Positions 16,657-25,487 of a stretch of 64,000 bases of DNA are shown piece after piece. The DNA lies in NCBI RefSeq assembly GCF_042685085.1, contig NZ_JBHUMM010000010.1:124001-188000 (forward strand), given 5' to 3'. How positions within the stretch are numbered: the first letter of the stretch is position 1; each line of letters starts with the position of its first letter. The translations under genes and the position numbers were made by a program. The notes under the pieces are model-generated. The model was not told where the DNA came from, searched no databases, and worked only from the letters and a program-made list of their open reading frames with translations. The DNA comes from Marinicrinis sediminis (lineage in GTDB: Bacteria; Bacillota; Bacilli; Paenibacillales; KCTC-33676).

Positions 16657-17190
16657 ATGAGTAACCCAACACAATCTTGGATAGGTGTATTCCAGTCAGA
16701 TGAAGCGACCATTGTAGCCATTGAAGATTTGAAGGCCAGTGGTGTTCATGAAGACCAGATTTCCATTGTGACCAAAAATCAGGAGAACGCCTCTTACATT
16801 GAAACGGAGACCGGAGCGGAGTCTGACAGTTCCGTCAAGCAGGATAAACCAGAAGGCTTGCTCGGTATGATGTGGATCGGTTGGCCGATGCGTGGAGCAG
16901 CTTCGTCAGCGACCCCGGGTATCGGAATTCCCGGCTATATGATGACAGGTCCGATGGCAACGGAGACGGTAGAAGAACAGGACGATGCACTCGACAGTGA
17001 TATTCTGAAAAAGAAATTAAGCGATCGCGGCTTCTCAGATATTACAGCCGATATGTATATTCGTTTGGCAGAGAAAGGGTATTACCTGGTCATAGTGGAA
17101 GGAAGCCAGCAACAGGAAAGCGAGATTCTGAAGGTGCTTGGAAAAGGTATTCCGCCAGAAGATCCGAAGCATTTACAGCAGCAAAACTAA
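16657..17190 (+). CDS. General stress protein 17M-like (YflT family)
   Basis: A 177-residue cytoplasmic protein. The N terminus (SWIGVFQSDEATIVAIEDLK) followed by ISIVTKN matches the GSP17M/YflT pattern in which an alpha-beta domain with a GVF start is followed by a Gly/Met-rich linker (GMMWIGWPMRGAASSATPGI) and a second alpha-beta half (LSDRGFSDITADMYIRLAEK). The ATG at 16657 has AAGGAGGGAT upstream. In Bacillus the family is induced by general stress; no clear sigma-B promoter could be assigned here. Confidence 0.75.
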   Translation: MSNPTQSWIGVFQSDEATIVAIEDLKASGVHEDQISIVTKNQENASYIETETGAESDSSVKQDKPEGLLGMMWIGWPMRGAASSATPGIGIPGYMMTGPMATETVEEQDDALDSDILKKKLSDRGFSDITADMYIRLAEKGYYLVIVEGSQQQESEILKVLGKGIPPEDPKHLQQQN

Positions 17191-17229
17191 CGATCCCACC
17201 CCATCACATTTCACCATAAATAAAGTCAT

Positions 17230-17290
17230 GAAAGAGCCTAGTTATGGATCATCTTCCCCCGGATGTTTCAATAGCCAGGCTCTTTCCTGT
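17230..17290 (+). terminator. Terminator after the stress protein gene
   Basis: GAAAGAGCCT (17230-17239) pairs with AGGCTCTTTC (17277-17286) across a 37-nt loop. The tail is only moderately U-rich. Confidence 0.6.
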
Positions 17291-17342
17291 TTCTGCCCTG
17301 CTGTCTTTGCAAACACTTCACAGGATAAACAGACAAAATGAC

Positions 17343-17371
17343 TTGCACTGGATGCATTTATTACATATAAT
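17343..17371 (+). promoter_or_regulatory. Promoter of the pheST T-box transcript
   Basis: TTGCAC (17343-17348) and TATAAT (17366-17371) are separated by exactly 17 bp, immediately upstream of the T-box leader. Confidence 0.88.
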
Positions 17372-17377
17372 AGCTAG

Positions 17378-17668
17378 GAAAAAGTAGTCAGATCAAATGC
17401 ATTGAAGGAGAAGAGTAAGCCGTACTTCCATACAGGGAATAGCTGCCGCAGACTGGAAGCAGCTTTTGGAACCAGACCGCTGAAGTTCGCTCCTGAGCAG
17501 ACCTTTGAAACCCGATGAGCGCATGCGTACATGTAGCCATTGTGTGCAAGTAGGAGGCTCCGGCCACAGACCGTTATCTGATTGGAAGTGAGAATGTGGG
17601 GAAGGTGCACATTCTAATTAGGGTGGTACCACGAGCTCCTGCGTCCCTAGCGGACCCGGGGGCTTTTT
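17378..17668 (+). promoter_or_regulatory. T-box riboswitch (tRNA-Phe) with terminator
   Basis: The leader has the T-box signature AATTAGGGTGGTACCACG (about 17616-17633) whose TGG pairs with the tRNA acceptor end. The stem AGAATGTG/CACATTCT (17591-17615) precedes it. The overlapping terminator is 17634-17668 (AGCTCCTGCGTCC with GGACCCGGGGGCT, then TTTTT). A Phe codon TTC at 17486-17488, in the context TGAAG-TTC-GC, is the likely specifier. Uncharged tRNA-Phe would allow read-through into pheS and pheT. Confidence 0.93.
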
Positions 17669-17709
17669 GTATTTCTCGAAAAGATCAATCCAGTTCAGGA
17701 GGTAGTAAC

Positions 17710-18744
17710 ATGAAAGAGAAACTGCAAGCTTTGAAGCAGGAAGCGCTCGAACAGCTGCAGCAAGTGGATTCGCTCGCTGCACTGAATGATCTGCGAGTCA
17801 AATATTTGGGCAAGAAAGGACCGCTCACGGAAATTTTACGGGGGATGGGTGCACTTAGTGCCGAAGAAAGACCGATCATTGGACAAGTTGCAAATGAAGT
17901 AAGAGGGGCGATCGAGAGCGGAATCCAGGAAAAGCAGGCACAATTTGAACGGGCTGAAACGGAAAAGCGGCTTCGTTCTGAAACGATTGATGTGACCTTG
18001 CCTGGCAGAAAGCCCAAAAAAGGGGCGGTTCATCCGCTTAGCAAAATCGTGGAAGACATCGAAGAAATATTCCTTGGCATGGGCTTCAAGATCGAGGAGG
18101 GACCGGAGGTAGAGCAGGATTACTTCAACTTTGAAGCATTGAATTTGCCAAAAAATCATCCAGCTCGGGATATGCAGGATTCCTTTTATTTGACAGAAGA
18201 GTTGCTGATGCGCACCCATACCTCGCCTGTGCAGGTCAGAACGATGGAGCGTATGCAGGGCGAAGTGCCGGTCAAGATTATTTGCCCGGGTCGTGTCTAT
18301 CGCCGGGATGACGACGATGCGACACATTCTCACATGTTTACCCAGATTGAAGGGCTAGTCATTGATGAACATATCCGCATGAGTGATCTGAAGGGAACCT
18401 TGCTGCAATTTGTTCAGGAAATGTTTGGAGCGGACACTCAAATTCGCATGCGTCCAAGCTTTTTCCCATTCACCGAGCCTAGCGCGGAAGTCGATGTATC
18501 CTGTATGATCTGTCGGGGCAGTGGATGTCGGGTATGCAAGCAAACCGGATGGCTGGAGATTTTGGGAAGCGGGATGGTTCATCCGCGTGTCCTGGAAATG
18601 TCCGGCTATGATCCGAAAAAATACAGTGGCTTTGCCTTCGGCATGGGTGTTGAACGGATAGCGATGCTGAAATACGGCATCGAAGACATTCGTCATTTTT
18701 ATACCAATGATGTCCGGTTTCTGAATCAGTTTGTACGAGCTTAA
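17710..18744 (+). CDS. pheS: Phenylalanine--tRNA ligase alpha subunit
   Basis: A 344-residue catalytic subunit of the alpha2-beta2 enzyme that charges tRNA-Phe. The N-terminal coiled coil (residues 1-85) contains LRVKYLGKKGPLTEIL; the class II catalytic domain has HPLSKIVEDIEEIFLGMGF, the motif 2 region with HSHMFTQIEGLVID, RMRPSFFPFTEPSAEVDVSC, and motif 3 GFAFGMGVERIAMLKYGI. The ATG at 17710 follows CAGGAGGTAGTAAC. It is controlled by the T-box and followed 27 bp later by pheT. Confidence 0.98.
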   Translation: MKEKLQALKQEALEQLQQVDSLAALNDLRVKYLGKKGPLTEILRGMGALSAEERPIIGQVANEVRGAIESGIQEKQAQFERAETEKRLRSETIDVTLPGRKPKKGAVHPLSKIVEDIEEIFLGMGFKIEEGPEVEQDYFNFEALNLPKNHPARDMQDSFYLTEELLMRTHTSPVQVRTMERMQGEVPVKIICPGRVYRRDDDDATHSHMFTQIEGLVIDEHIRMSDLKGTLLQFVQEMFGADTQIRMRPSFFPFTEPSAEVDVSCMICRGSGCRVCKQTGWLEILGSGMVHPRVLEMSGYDPKKYSGFAFGMGVERIAMLKYGIEDIRHFYTNDVRFLNQFVRA

Positions 18745-18771
18745 ACCATAGAGCGGAATATAAAGGAGTGA

Positions 18772-21222
18772 ATGAGCGTGAAGGTATCTTATCAATGGCT
18801 GTCCCAATATATAGATGTACAGGATCTCACTGCAGCGGAGCTGGCAGAAAAGATGACCAGAAGCGGAATCGAAGTCGATATCGTGGAGAACCGCAATCAA
18901 GGGGTGAGTAAGGTCGTCGTCGGGTACGTGAAATCGAAAGAAAGCCATCCTGATGCAGACAAGCTGAATGTGACCCAGGTGGATGTCGGGGGCGAAGAAG
19001 ACCTGCAGATCGTATGCGGCGCGAAAAATGTAGATGCCGGGCAGAAGGTTGCGGTAGCTGTGGTCGGGGCGGTGCTACCAGGAGACTTCAAAATCAAGAA
19101 AGCGAAGCTGCGCGGCGTGGCCTCGCATGGCATGATCTGTTCGGCGAAGGAACTGGGCATCAATGACAAGCTGCTTCCGAAGGAACTGCAGGAAGGGATT
19201 ATGGTGCTTCCTGAAGACGTAGAGGTGGGGACGGATGTCGTCGAGCTTCTTGGTCTGAATGATCACGTGCTGGAGCTTGACCTGACCCCCAATCGCGCGG
19301 ATTGCCTGAGTATGCTTGGCACCGCTTATGAACTGGGCGCCATTCTGGATCGGGAAATCAGCCTGCCGCAGACCGAATCGGGCAAGGAGAGCCATCAGCC
19401 TGCTTCTGATGCCGTTCAAGTCCGAATTGAAGCAGCATCACTTTGCAGTCATTACGCAGCGGCAGTCGTGGATGGGATCAAGGTTCAGCCTTCTCCGTTG
19501 TGGCTGCAAAATCGTTTGATGGCTGCAGGAATTCGACCGATTAACAACATTGTAGACGTCACCAACTTTGTGATGCTGGAATATGGCCAGCCGCTACATG
19601 CTTTTGACGCCGATAAAGTGAAGGATGGACAGGTAATCGTCAGACAGGCCAGGGAAGAAGAGCAGATCGTGACGCTGGACGATCAGAAGCGCACGCTTGC
19701 CCCTGAGGATCTGGTCATTGCCGATGCTGAAAAAGCGATTGCCATCGCAGGGGTGATGGGCGGAGCCAACTCTGAGGTCAGCGAAGCCACGACGCGTATT
19801 ATCCTGGAATCTGCGAAATTCGACGGCGGATCGGTACGTAAAACATCTCGAAAACTGGGTCTGCGCTCTGAGGCCAGTCTTCGATTCGAAAAAGAGGTAG
19901 ACCCGGCAGCGGTTCGTCCGGCACTTCAGCGTGCGGCAGCCTTGATGGCGGATATTGCAGGCGGACAGGTATGGCAGGGAGTGGTGGAGCAAGAAGCTTC
20001 GAAATCCGAACCGCTCCAGCTTACGCTAACGATGGATCGTGTCAATCGATACCTTGGAACAACATTGTCTCTTTCGGATATCGAGCACATCTTTAAACGA
20101 CTGCAGTTTCATTATGAGCAAACGGGAGAGAACGAATTGCGTATAACCGTTCCGACTCGTAAAGGTGATATCACCCGTGATGTGGATCTGATTGAAGAGA
20201 TCGCTCGTTTGTATGGCTATGATCAGATTCCGACGACACTGGTATCCGGTGTAACCACACCAGGAGCCTTGACGAGAGATCAGAAGATTCGCCGTCTGAT
20301 TCGTCATCAGCTAACCGAAAGCGGACTGCATGAGGCGATCAATTATTCCTTCACGCATCCGGAATGGTCAAAATCCTGGCCGGGTATGTTCGCGGATGGC
20401 ATTGATGTGCCACTTGCCATGCCTATGAGCGAGGAGCGGAGTGTGCTTCGCACAAGTCTTATCCCTCATCTGATTGAAACGGCTGAATACAATCGCAACC
20501 ACAGCAATTATCATACAGCGGTGTTTGAAATCGGCAGTGTATTCATCAGTCAGGAGCAGCAAATTAGCAAACAGCCGCAGGAGCAGCCGATGCTTGCCAT
20601 GCTGTGGACCGGGCATACCCGTCAAACACATTGGTCCGGCAAAGCCCGAAATGTTGATTTCTATGACCTCAAGGGTGTTCTGGATCAGCTTTTGGCCTTT
20701 TTCGGTCTCGAGGCTTCGGTGCGACTGGAGGCCACTCAACTGGAAGGGATGCATCCTGGCAGAACGGCCCGGATCGTGCTGGACGCAGCGGGAGAAAGCA
20801 TGGAAATCGGTCGTATGGGTCAACTTCATCCGGAACTGCAGAAGGAGCATGATCTCGAAGATACGTATGTGTTGGAGATGAAGCTGGAGCCGCTGTATAC
20901 CCATGCCAGTTTCGGACCGGACTACCGCATGCTTCCGAAGTTCCCGGCGATGACACGGGATATGGCAATTGTCGTGAGCGACGACGTTGCTGTTGGAGAG
21001 GTGATTCGGGACATTCGCCAATCTGCCGGTGAATTACTGGAGTCGGTGGACGTATTTGATATCTTCCGCGGAGACAAAGTTGGCGAAGGCAAGAAAAGCG
21101 TGGCGCTCTCCCTCGTGTACCGCCATCCGGAGCGGACACTGACCGATGAGGAAGTAACCCAGGCACACGGACAGGTTCTGAACAAAATGGAAGAAACTTA
21201 CGAGGCAGAACTTCGCAAGTAA
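18772..21222 (+). CDS. pheT: Phenylalanine--tRNA ligase beta subunit
   Basis: An 816-residue partner of PheS. Domains in order: an OB-fold tRNA-binding domain (about 40-150, HPDADKLNVTQVDVG), B3/B4 editing domain (about 210-390, with INNIVDVTNFVMLEYGQPLH), B5 domain (about 405-475), catalytic-like core (485-690), and the C-terminal FDX-ACB anticodon domain (about 720-815, FPAMTRDMAIVVSDDVAVGE). ATG at 18772 follows AAAGGAGTGA. Length is standard. The gene ends at a strong terminator. Confidence 0.98.
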   Translation: MSVKVSYQWLSQYIDVQDLTAAELAEKMTRSGIEVDIVENRNQGVSKVVVGYVKSKESHPDADKLNVTQVDVGGEEDLQIVCGAKNVDAGQKVAVAVVGAVLPGDFKIKKAKLRGVASHGMICSAKELGINDKLLPKELQEGIMVLPEDVEVGTDVVELLGLNDHVLELDLTPNRADCLSMLGTAYELGAILDREISLPQTESGKESHQPASDAVQVRIEAASLCSHYAAAVVDGIKVQPSPLWLQNRLMAAGIRPINNIVDVTNFVMLEYGQPLHAFDADKVKDGQVIVRQAREEEQIVTLDDQKRTLAPEDLVIADAEKAIAIAGVMGGANSEVSEATTRIILESAKFDGGSVRKTSRKLGLRSEASLRFEKEVDPAAVRPALQRAAALMADIAGGQVWQGVVEQEASKSEPLQLTLTMDRVNRYLGTTLSLSDIEHIFKRLQFHYEQTGENELRITVPTRKGDITRDVDLIEEIARLYGYDQIPTTLVSGVTTPGALTRDQKIRRLIRHQLTESGLHEAINYSFTHPEWSKSWPGMFADGIDVPLAMPMSEERSVLRTSLIPHLIETAEYNRNHSNYHTAVFEIGSVFISQEQQISKQPQEQPMLAMLWTGHTRQTHWSGKARNVDFYDLKGVLDQLLAFFGLEASVRLEATQLEGMHPGRTARIVLDAAGESMEIGRMGQLHPELQKEHDLEDTYVLEMKLEPLYTHASFGPDYRMLPKFPAMTRDMAIVVSDDVAVGEVIRDIRQSAGELLESVDVFDIFRGDKVGEGKKSVALSLVYRHPERTLTDEEVTQAHGQVLNKMEETYEAELRK

Positions 21223-21237
21223 GAGAAGGAATAAGCG

Positions 21238-21283
21238 CCACTCTCATCGAAAGTATCAGGATACCGATGAGAGTGGTTTTTTC
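21238..21283 (+). terminator. Terminator of pheST
   Basis: CCACTCTCATCG (21238-21249) pairs perfectly with CGATGAGAGTGG (21265-21276), followed by six T residues. Confidence 0.95.
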
Positions 21284-21361
21284 TGTGCATGATTTACTGT
21301 ATAGTAGAGATTGTAACGATTGCAACCTGGGAAGTTTGGAGCAATTAGGAGGACTCGGCTT

Positions 21362-22780
21362 ATGAATTCCGATGCAAAAACACGCGTAACGGTTGAAATA
21401 TATGGCACTCATTATACGATCCGGGGAGAAGACGGCACTTCCAGAGAGCATATCGAGAAAGTGGCCAGGCTGGTCGATGAGCAAATGCGACATATTGCCA
21501 AGGCCAATCCCAAGCTGGACATGCCCCGCATTGCGGTTTTGTCTGCCGTCAATGTCGCTGATGAATCCATTCAGACGAGAGATGAACTGATAACCGTACA
21601 GCAAAAGCAACATTTAAATCAGCAGCTGCAATCCGAAGAACTCAATGAGCTTCGGGAGAAAGTCACGCTGCTGAAGCAGCAGAACGTGTCATTGACTGAA
21701 CAGCTCCAGCAGCAGGAAGAGCAGCATCAGGCTTCCCGTTCTCAATTTCAGGAAGCAGAAGAGATGACCGCTCGCCAGCTGAAGGAAACAGAAGAGAAGA
21801 ACAAGCAACTGGAAAGCGAGCTTACCCAGCTGAAAGCGCAGTTGAATCAAAAGGACAAGGAACAACAGGAAACGAAGAACAGCCTGTCCGGTCAGCTGCG
21901 TCAGCGCACAGAGCAGCAGGAGAAATCCGCACGCCAGCTGAAGGAAACAGAAGAGAAGAACAAGCAGTTGGAAAGCGAGCTTGCCCAGCTGAAAGCGCAG
22001 TTGAACCAGAAGGACAAGGAACAGCAGGAAACGAAGAACAGCCTGTCTGGTCAGCTGCGCCAGCGCACAGAGCAGCAGGAGAAATCCGCACGCCAGCTGA
22101 AGGAAACAGAAGAGAAGAACAAGCAGTTGGAAAGCGAGCTTGCCCAGCTGAAAGCGCAGTTGAACCAGAAGGATAAGGAACAGCAGGAAACGAAGAACAG
22201 CTTGTCCGGTCAGCTGCGCCAGCGTACAGAGCAGCAGGAGAAATCCGCACGCCAGCTGAAGGAAACAGAAGAGAAGAACAAGCAGCTGGAAAGCGAGCTT
22301 GCCCAACTGAAAGAGCAGTTGAACCAGAAGGACAAGGAACAGCAGGAAACGAAGAACAGCCTGTCTGGTCAGCTGCGCCAGCGCACAGAGCAGCAGGAGA
22401 AATCCGCACGCCAGTTGAAGGATGCGGAAGAGAAGAACAAGCAGCTGGCGCAGGAGAACGAGAGACTGAAACTGGAAGGGACGTCGTTTCTGGAACGGAT
22501 TGAGGCGCAGGAGCATGCCTACCAGAACACGATTGAGAAAATTGCCGAACTCCAGCGAAAATATGACCGCCTTGAGGTGGAGCATGAAAAGTCCAGACAG
22601 GAGCTTGAGCAGAACGTGATCGACAGGCAGGAAAATGAACAAAAAGAAAACTCCTTTGAAAAGGAGTTTCAGAAATTAAAGATTGAGTATGAGAAACTTC
22701 AGTCTGAATACAATGAATGGATTAGCCTGATCGAACAGGATGAAGCGGCTGCTGCAAGCTCCAACCGTTCCTCATCTTGA
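21362..22780 (+). CDS. zapA: Cell division protein ZapA with a long repeat-built coiled-coil tail
   Basis: The first 90 residues are a ZapA domain (RVTVEIYGTHYTIRGEDG, then HIEKVARLVDEQMRHIAKAN and PRIAVLSAVNVADE), which in other bacteria binds FtsZ and bundles its filaments. ZapA normally ends at about 85-100 residues; this protein has 472. The extra 380 residues are all predicted coiled coil and contain four consecutive 53-residue repeats plus a fifth partial copy (core ARQLKETEEKNKQLESELAQ). The ATG at 21362 follows ATTAGGAGG. The gene is convergent with the SDR gene, 25 bp apart. Repeat number may vary between strains. Confidence 0.9.
   Translation: MNSDAKTRVTVEIYGTHYTIRGEDGTSREHIEKVARLVDEQMRHIAKANPKLDMPRIAVLSAVNVADESIQTRDELITVQQKQHLNQQLQSEELNELREKVTLLKQQNVSLTEQLQQQEEQHQASRSQFQEAEEMTARQLKETEEKNKQLESELTQLKAQLNQKDKEQQETKNSLSGQLRQRTEQQEKSARQLKETEEKNKQLESELAQLKAQLNQKDKEQQETKNSLSGQLRQRTEQQEKSARQLKETEEKNKQLESELAQLKAQLNQKDKEQQETKNSLSGQLRQRTEQQEKSARQLKETEEKNKQLESELAQLKEQLNQKDKEQQETKNSLSGQLRQRTEQQEKSARQLKDAEEKNKQLAQENERLKLEGTSFLERIEAQEHAYQNTIEKIAELQRKYDRLEVEHEKSRQELEQNVIDRQENEQKENSFEKEFQKLKIEYEKLQSEYNEWISLIEQDEAAAASSNRSSS
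21770..22466 (+). repeat. 159-bp tandem repeats inside zapA
   Basis: CGCCAG of the unit start recurs at 21773, 21932, 22091, 22250 and (CGCCAG) 22409, each exactly 159 bp (53 codons) apart. Units differ at only a few mostly synonymous positions, so expansion is recent or the copies are homogenised. The fifth copy diverges after about 40 bp. Confidence 0.96.
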
Positions 22781-22805
22781 GTGTCTTAACGAAATAGGCA
22801 GAGTT

Positions 22806-23483
22806 TCAGGAAACTTGAATATGTTGCCCGTTTGGCTGCTGTTTGTGCCAGATGGCAAGTTCAATGAGCTGGGATACGACTTGTTCCGGCTCTTTTCCTG
22901 TGGCATGCATGGCAGTACGGATTTGCCCCGGATTAAACAGATGGGCCCGAATCCCATATTCCTCTTCCTCTTCTGCGAGCGTTCGGGTGATACTTTCCAG
23001 AGCAGCTTTGCTGGCACCGTAAGCGGCATAGCCGCCTGACCCGTTATCTGCCATGCTGGAGGTTACGTTGATAATGATCCCCTCACGCTGCTCTCTCATC
23101 TGTGGCAGCAGGGCTTGCGTCAGCAGCAGTGGACCGGTCACATTCACCTGCATCTGGTGCTGCCAGTCTGGCAGAGAGGTATCTGCCAAGGAATTGGCAA
23201 TAAAGACAGCCGCATTGTTTACTAGGACGTGAACCGTGCCATAAGCTGCAGCGACTTCCGCTACCGCCTGCTTGATATCGGACAATTGGCTCACATCGCC
23301 GCGTACTGCGATGGCTTGCCCGCCTGACGCCTGAATCGCTTCTACTGTTTCCTGCAGCTTCTGCGGCTGACGTCCCATGACGGCGACCTTCGCCCCTTCT
23401 TTGGCTGCCGCAAGTGCTGCGGCCTTTCCGAGTCCACTTCCGCCACCGGTGATAAAGACGACTTTATTCGTTAATGAGCCCAT
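22806..23483 (-). CDS. Short-chain dehydrogenase/reductase
   Basis: A 225-residue NAD(P)-dependent SDR. The Rossmann Gly-rich motif TGGGSGLGKA is at residues 10-19, NNAA at about 83, catalytic Ser in NVTSSMADNG and the Tyr-x3-Lys motif YGASK at about 153. The ATG at 23483 has GGGAGG upstream. Substrate is not predictable. A perfect 7-bp inverted repeat overlaps its promoter region. Confidence 0.93.
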   Translation of the reverse strand: MGSLTNKVVFITGGGSGLGKAAALAAAKEGAKVAVMGRQPQKLQETVEAIQASGGQAIAVRGDVSQLSDIKQAVAEVAAAYGTVHVLVNNAAVFIANSLADTSLPDWQHQMQVNVTGPLLLTQALLPQMREQREGIIINVTSSMADNGSGGYAAYGASKAALESITRTLAEEEEEYGIRAHLFNPGQIRTAMHATGKEPEQVVSQLIELAIWHKQQPNGQHIQVS

Positions 23484-23499
23484 AATTCCGACCTCCCAA

Positions 23500-23521
23500 G
23501 TATGATTTAACTTTATCATAC
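23500..23521 (-). promoter_or_regulatory. Inverted repeat upstream of the SDR gene, possible operator
   Basis: GTATGAT and ATCATAC flank an 8-bp AT spacer (23500-23521) about 17 bp before the start codon. Position fits an operator in or after the promoter. No regulator gene is adjacent. Confidence 0.5.
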
Positions 23522-23791
23522 GTGGAATTTGCTCATTTGAAAAGGGATATGGCTATAAGGATTTTTGAGGAATGGTTTCAGTATTGCTTATAGAATCATA
23601 AAACAAGGCTTTGCCTCATGGATCATCATGAAGCAAAGCCTTTGTTATCATTCTTTTTCGTTTATGATCATCCCCCTGAGTCTTGTCGAGATTCAGGGCA
23701 TGAGAACTGATTTTGTATATCTCTGCGTCAATGACATCCAAATAGGAAGCAGACATTCAAGTGGGACGATGACATGAAAGGGTTGCTGGGG
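23522..23791. other. Intergenic region with one long hairpin
   Basis: Between the SDR start and the end of the CuA-type lipoprotein gene. It holds the hairpin listed at 23602-23650 and no credible gene. Confidence 0.6.
23602..23650. terminator. Hairpin, possible terminator downstream of the lipoprotein gene
   Basis: AAGGCTTTGC (23605-23614) pairs with GCAAAGCCTT (23633-23642), extended by inner TCATG/CATGA pairs. T-rich sequence follows on both strands (TTTTATGATT on minus), so it may act in either direction. Confidence 0.6.
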
Positions 23792-24163
23792 CTATTGGAC
23801 AATCAGGGTGGCTTTCATGTCGCGGTGTCCGCTTCCACACATCACACTGCAAGTGATCTCGTATTCACCTGCTTCGGTAATTTTGTATTGCGGCTGTGTT
23901 TTTTGCTCAAACTCAATGCCGAGTTTTTTGATGCCAATCCCGTGATAGCCTTGTTCATTTTCCAGAATAAACTGGACGGGCTGGTCTTTCTGAATCGTAT
24001 AGGTTTCTTGGTCAAAAGACCAGTCTGAAGCGGTGATCACAAGCTGTTCAGGTTCAGCCTCATTGGTTTCCACGACAGAATTTGCAAGGGAAGAGCCTCC
24101 TCCGCATGCAGACAGGACGGTCATCGCAGTGATTAAAAAAAGAAAAATTAACGATTTTTTCAT
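23792..24163 (-). CDS. Lipoprotein with a cupredoxin CuA-type domain
   Basis: A 123-residue exported lipoprotein. Signal peptide with lipobox VLSAC at 16-20; Cys20 is the expected lipidated residue. The domain (43-123) has the cytochrome-oxidase-subunit-II-like pattern: an upstream His (YHGIGI), then CSVMCGSGHRDM, i.e. C-x3-C-G-x2-H-x2-M, which gives the two Cys, His and Met ligands of a dinuclear CuA centre. There is no transmembrane pair as in true CoxB and no neighbouring oxidase, so it may be an electron carrier, copper chaperone or copper sensor at the outer membrane face. A Met-rich protein gene is divergent from it. Confidence 0.85.
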   Translation of the reverse strand: MKKSLIFLFLITAMTVLSACGGGSSLANSVVETNEAEPEQLVITASDWSFDQETYTIQKDQPVQFILENEQGYHGIGIKKLGIEFEQKTQPQYKITEAGEYEITCSVMCGSGHRDMKATLIVQ

Positions 24164-24426
24164 GAAATTTCTCCTCCATCTGGCATAGATATAATATCAA
24201 ATAAATGGGTTTAATCGTCCACATATGATGGCTGGTTGCTTTCTATATTTTAACGTGTTCAGCCATTATTGTCTGTAGCTATATTTTGAAGTCTTCTTGT
24301 CCAAATGTTGAACGCTCTACGTCAGAAACCGGCTGGGCTGAATGTCCATTCTGTCGACTGTCACCTTCGTATAGGCATTTGCATAGGATACATAGGCCTA
24401 TCAAGAGAGAAAAGGAGTTTGATTTC

Positions 24427-25374
24427 ATGGAAAAAAAAGCAGTGAAAAAAGCTGCCGTTTCAAATGAAGTAAATGAAGTGAATAGAACGAAAAAAGCAGC
24501 GGAACATTCCGATTCTCAAGCAGGGGTGCATCGCAACGAAGCGGCGATGTCAAATCCAAATCCAAATCCCCCGACTTATGAGATGCCCTTGCATGGGATG
24601 CAGGGAATGAACGCGATGCCGAATGTGAACGCTCCATCTTATGACATGCCCATGCATGCAATGAATGGGATGCCGAATACGATGATGGCTCCCGCCTATG
24701 AGATGCCCATGCACGGGATACACGGGATGCATTGTCCCCCAATGCCCAATATGGAATATCCGATGGCCATGAACATGCCGATGTCTAACATGCCAAACAT
24801 GTCCAACATGCCCAACATGTCCAACATGCCAAACATGCATATGTCTCACATGTCTAACATGCCAAACATGTCTAACATGCCAATGCCAAACATGCCGATG
24901 TCCGATATGAATATGCCTAACATGCCGAACATGCATATGTCTAACATGCCCAACATGCCAATGCCCAACATGCATATGCCGCTCGCAACCGGCCCTGCTG
25001 CCCACGGAAATGCACATGCCCATGCAATGCCTGCCTATCAACAGGCACCCAATCTGTCGGAGCAGGCTGCCCCGATGTATACACATATGATGCCAAATCC
25101 CATGCATCCGCAGTATGTGGCTCCGATGATGGACCATCAACCGCATACACCGAATGCACCGAATGTGCCGATGCATCCAGGCATCACAAAATCGGAGGCG
25201 CTGAGACAAGTGAAGCCTTGGGTAGAATACGGTCTGAAAGAAGCCAAAAAAACCGGTTATCCACATGCCATGACAGAAGTCGCCCTGATTACGTATTTGA
25301 TCGGCATGGGATATGAACCGAAAATGGCCTATCAAACCGTAGAAGGCTGGGAAGTGAACGAAACATTTGGTTGA
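24427..25374 (+). CDS. Met/Asn/Pro-rich repeat protein with conserved C-terminal domain; possible spore coat or metal-binding protein
   Basis: About 315 residues, ATG with GAAAAGGAGTTTG upstream. Residues 1-45 are charged. Residues 50-185 hold repeats: three of the form PxYEMPMHGMxGM and then a run of NMPNMSNMPNM units with interspersed HM; about a third of this part is Met. Residues 190-245 are His/Pro/Met-rich. The last 65 residues look folded (EALRQVKPWVEYGLKEAKKT, YEPKMAYQTVEGWEVNE). No signal peptide is present. The Met- and His-rich pattern suggests Cu(I)/Ag(I) binding, and the neighbouring CuA-type lipoprotein gene supports a copper link, but a spore-coat role is equally possible. Ends at a strong terminator. 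Confidence 0.75.
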   Translation: MEKKAVKKAAVSNEVNEVNRTKKAAEHSDSQAGVHRNEAAMSNPNPNPPTYEMPLHGMQGMNAMPNVNAPSYDMPMHAMNGMPNTMMAPAYEMPMHGIHGMHCPPMPNMEYPMAMNMPMSNMPNMSNMPNMSNMPNMHMSHMSNMPNMSNMPMPNMPMSDMNMPNMPNMHMSNMPNMPMPNMHMPLATGPAAHGNAHAHAMPAYQQAPNLSEQAAPMYTHMMPNPMHPQYVAPMMDHQPHTPNAPNVPMHPGITKSEALRQVKPWVEYGLKEAKKTGYPHAMTEVALITYLIGMGYEPKMAYQTVEGWEVNETFG

Positions 25375-25395
25375 CGAAAAGAAGACCAAACCAAA

Positions 25396-25449
25396 AAAAC
25401 AAGCAGCTGCCCTTTTCCCCCAAGGTGCGTAGCTGCTTGTTTGGTTTTC
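25396..25449 (+). terminator. Terminator after the Met-rich gene
   Basis: AAACAAGCAGCT (about 25397-25408) pairs with AGCTGCTTGTTT (25431-25442), with GGTTTT following. The same hairpin could serve the convergent holin-like gene. Confidence 0.8.
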
Positions 25450-25487
25450 GTACATGATGTTGAGGTAGTATCGTGTTTTCAGGAAAG

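Noticed and set aside
16562..16657. Sigma-B promoter before the stress-protein gene
   Set aside because: A GTTTCA element is present but no matching GGGTAT-like -10 at the right distance.
21689..22642. Leu-rich 317-codon frame on the minus strand
   Set aside because: It is the antisense of the ZapA coiled-coil repeats, with no start signals.
24550..25455. His-rich 301-codon frame on the minus strand
   Set aside because: It is the antisense of the Met-rich repeat gene; ATG in Met codons becomes CAT for His.
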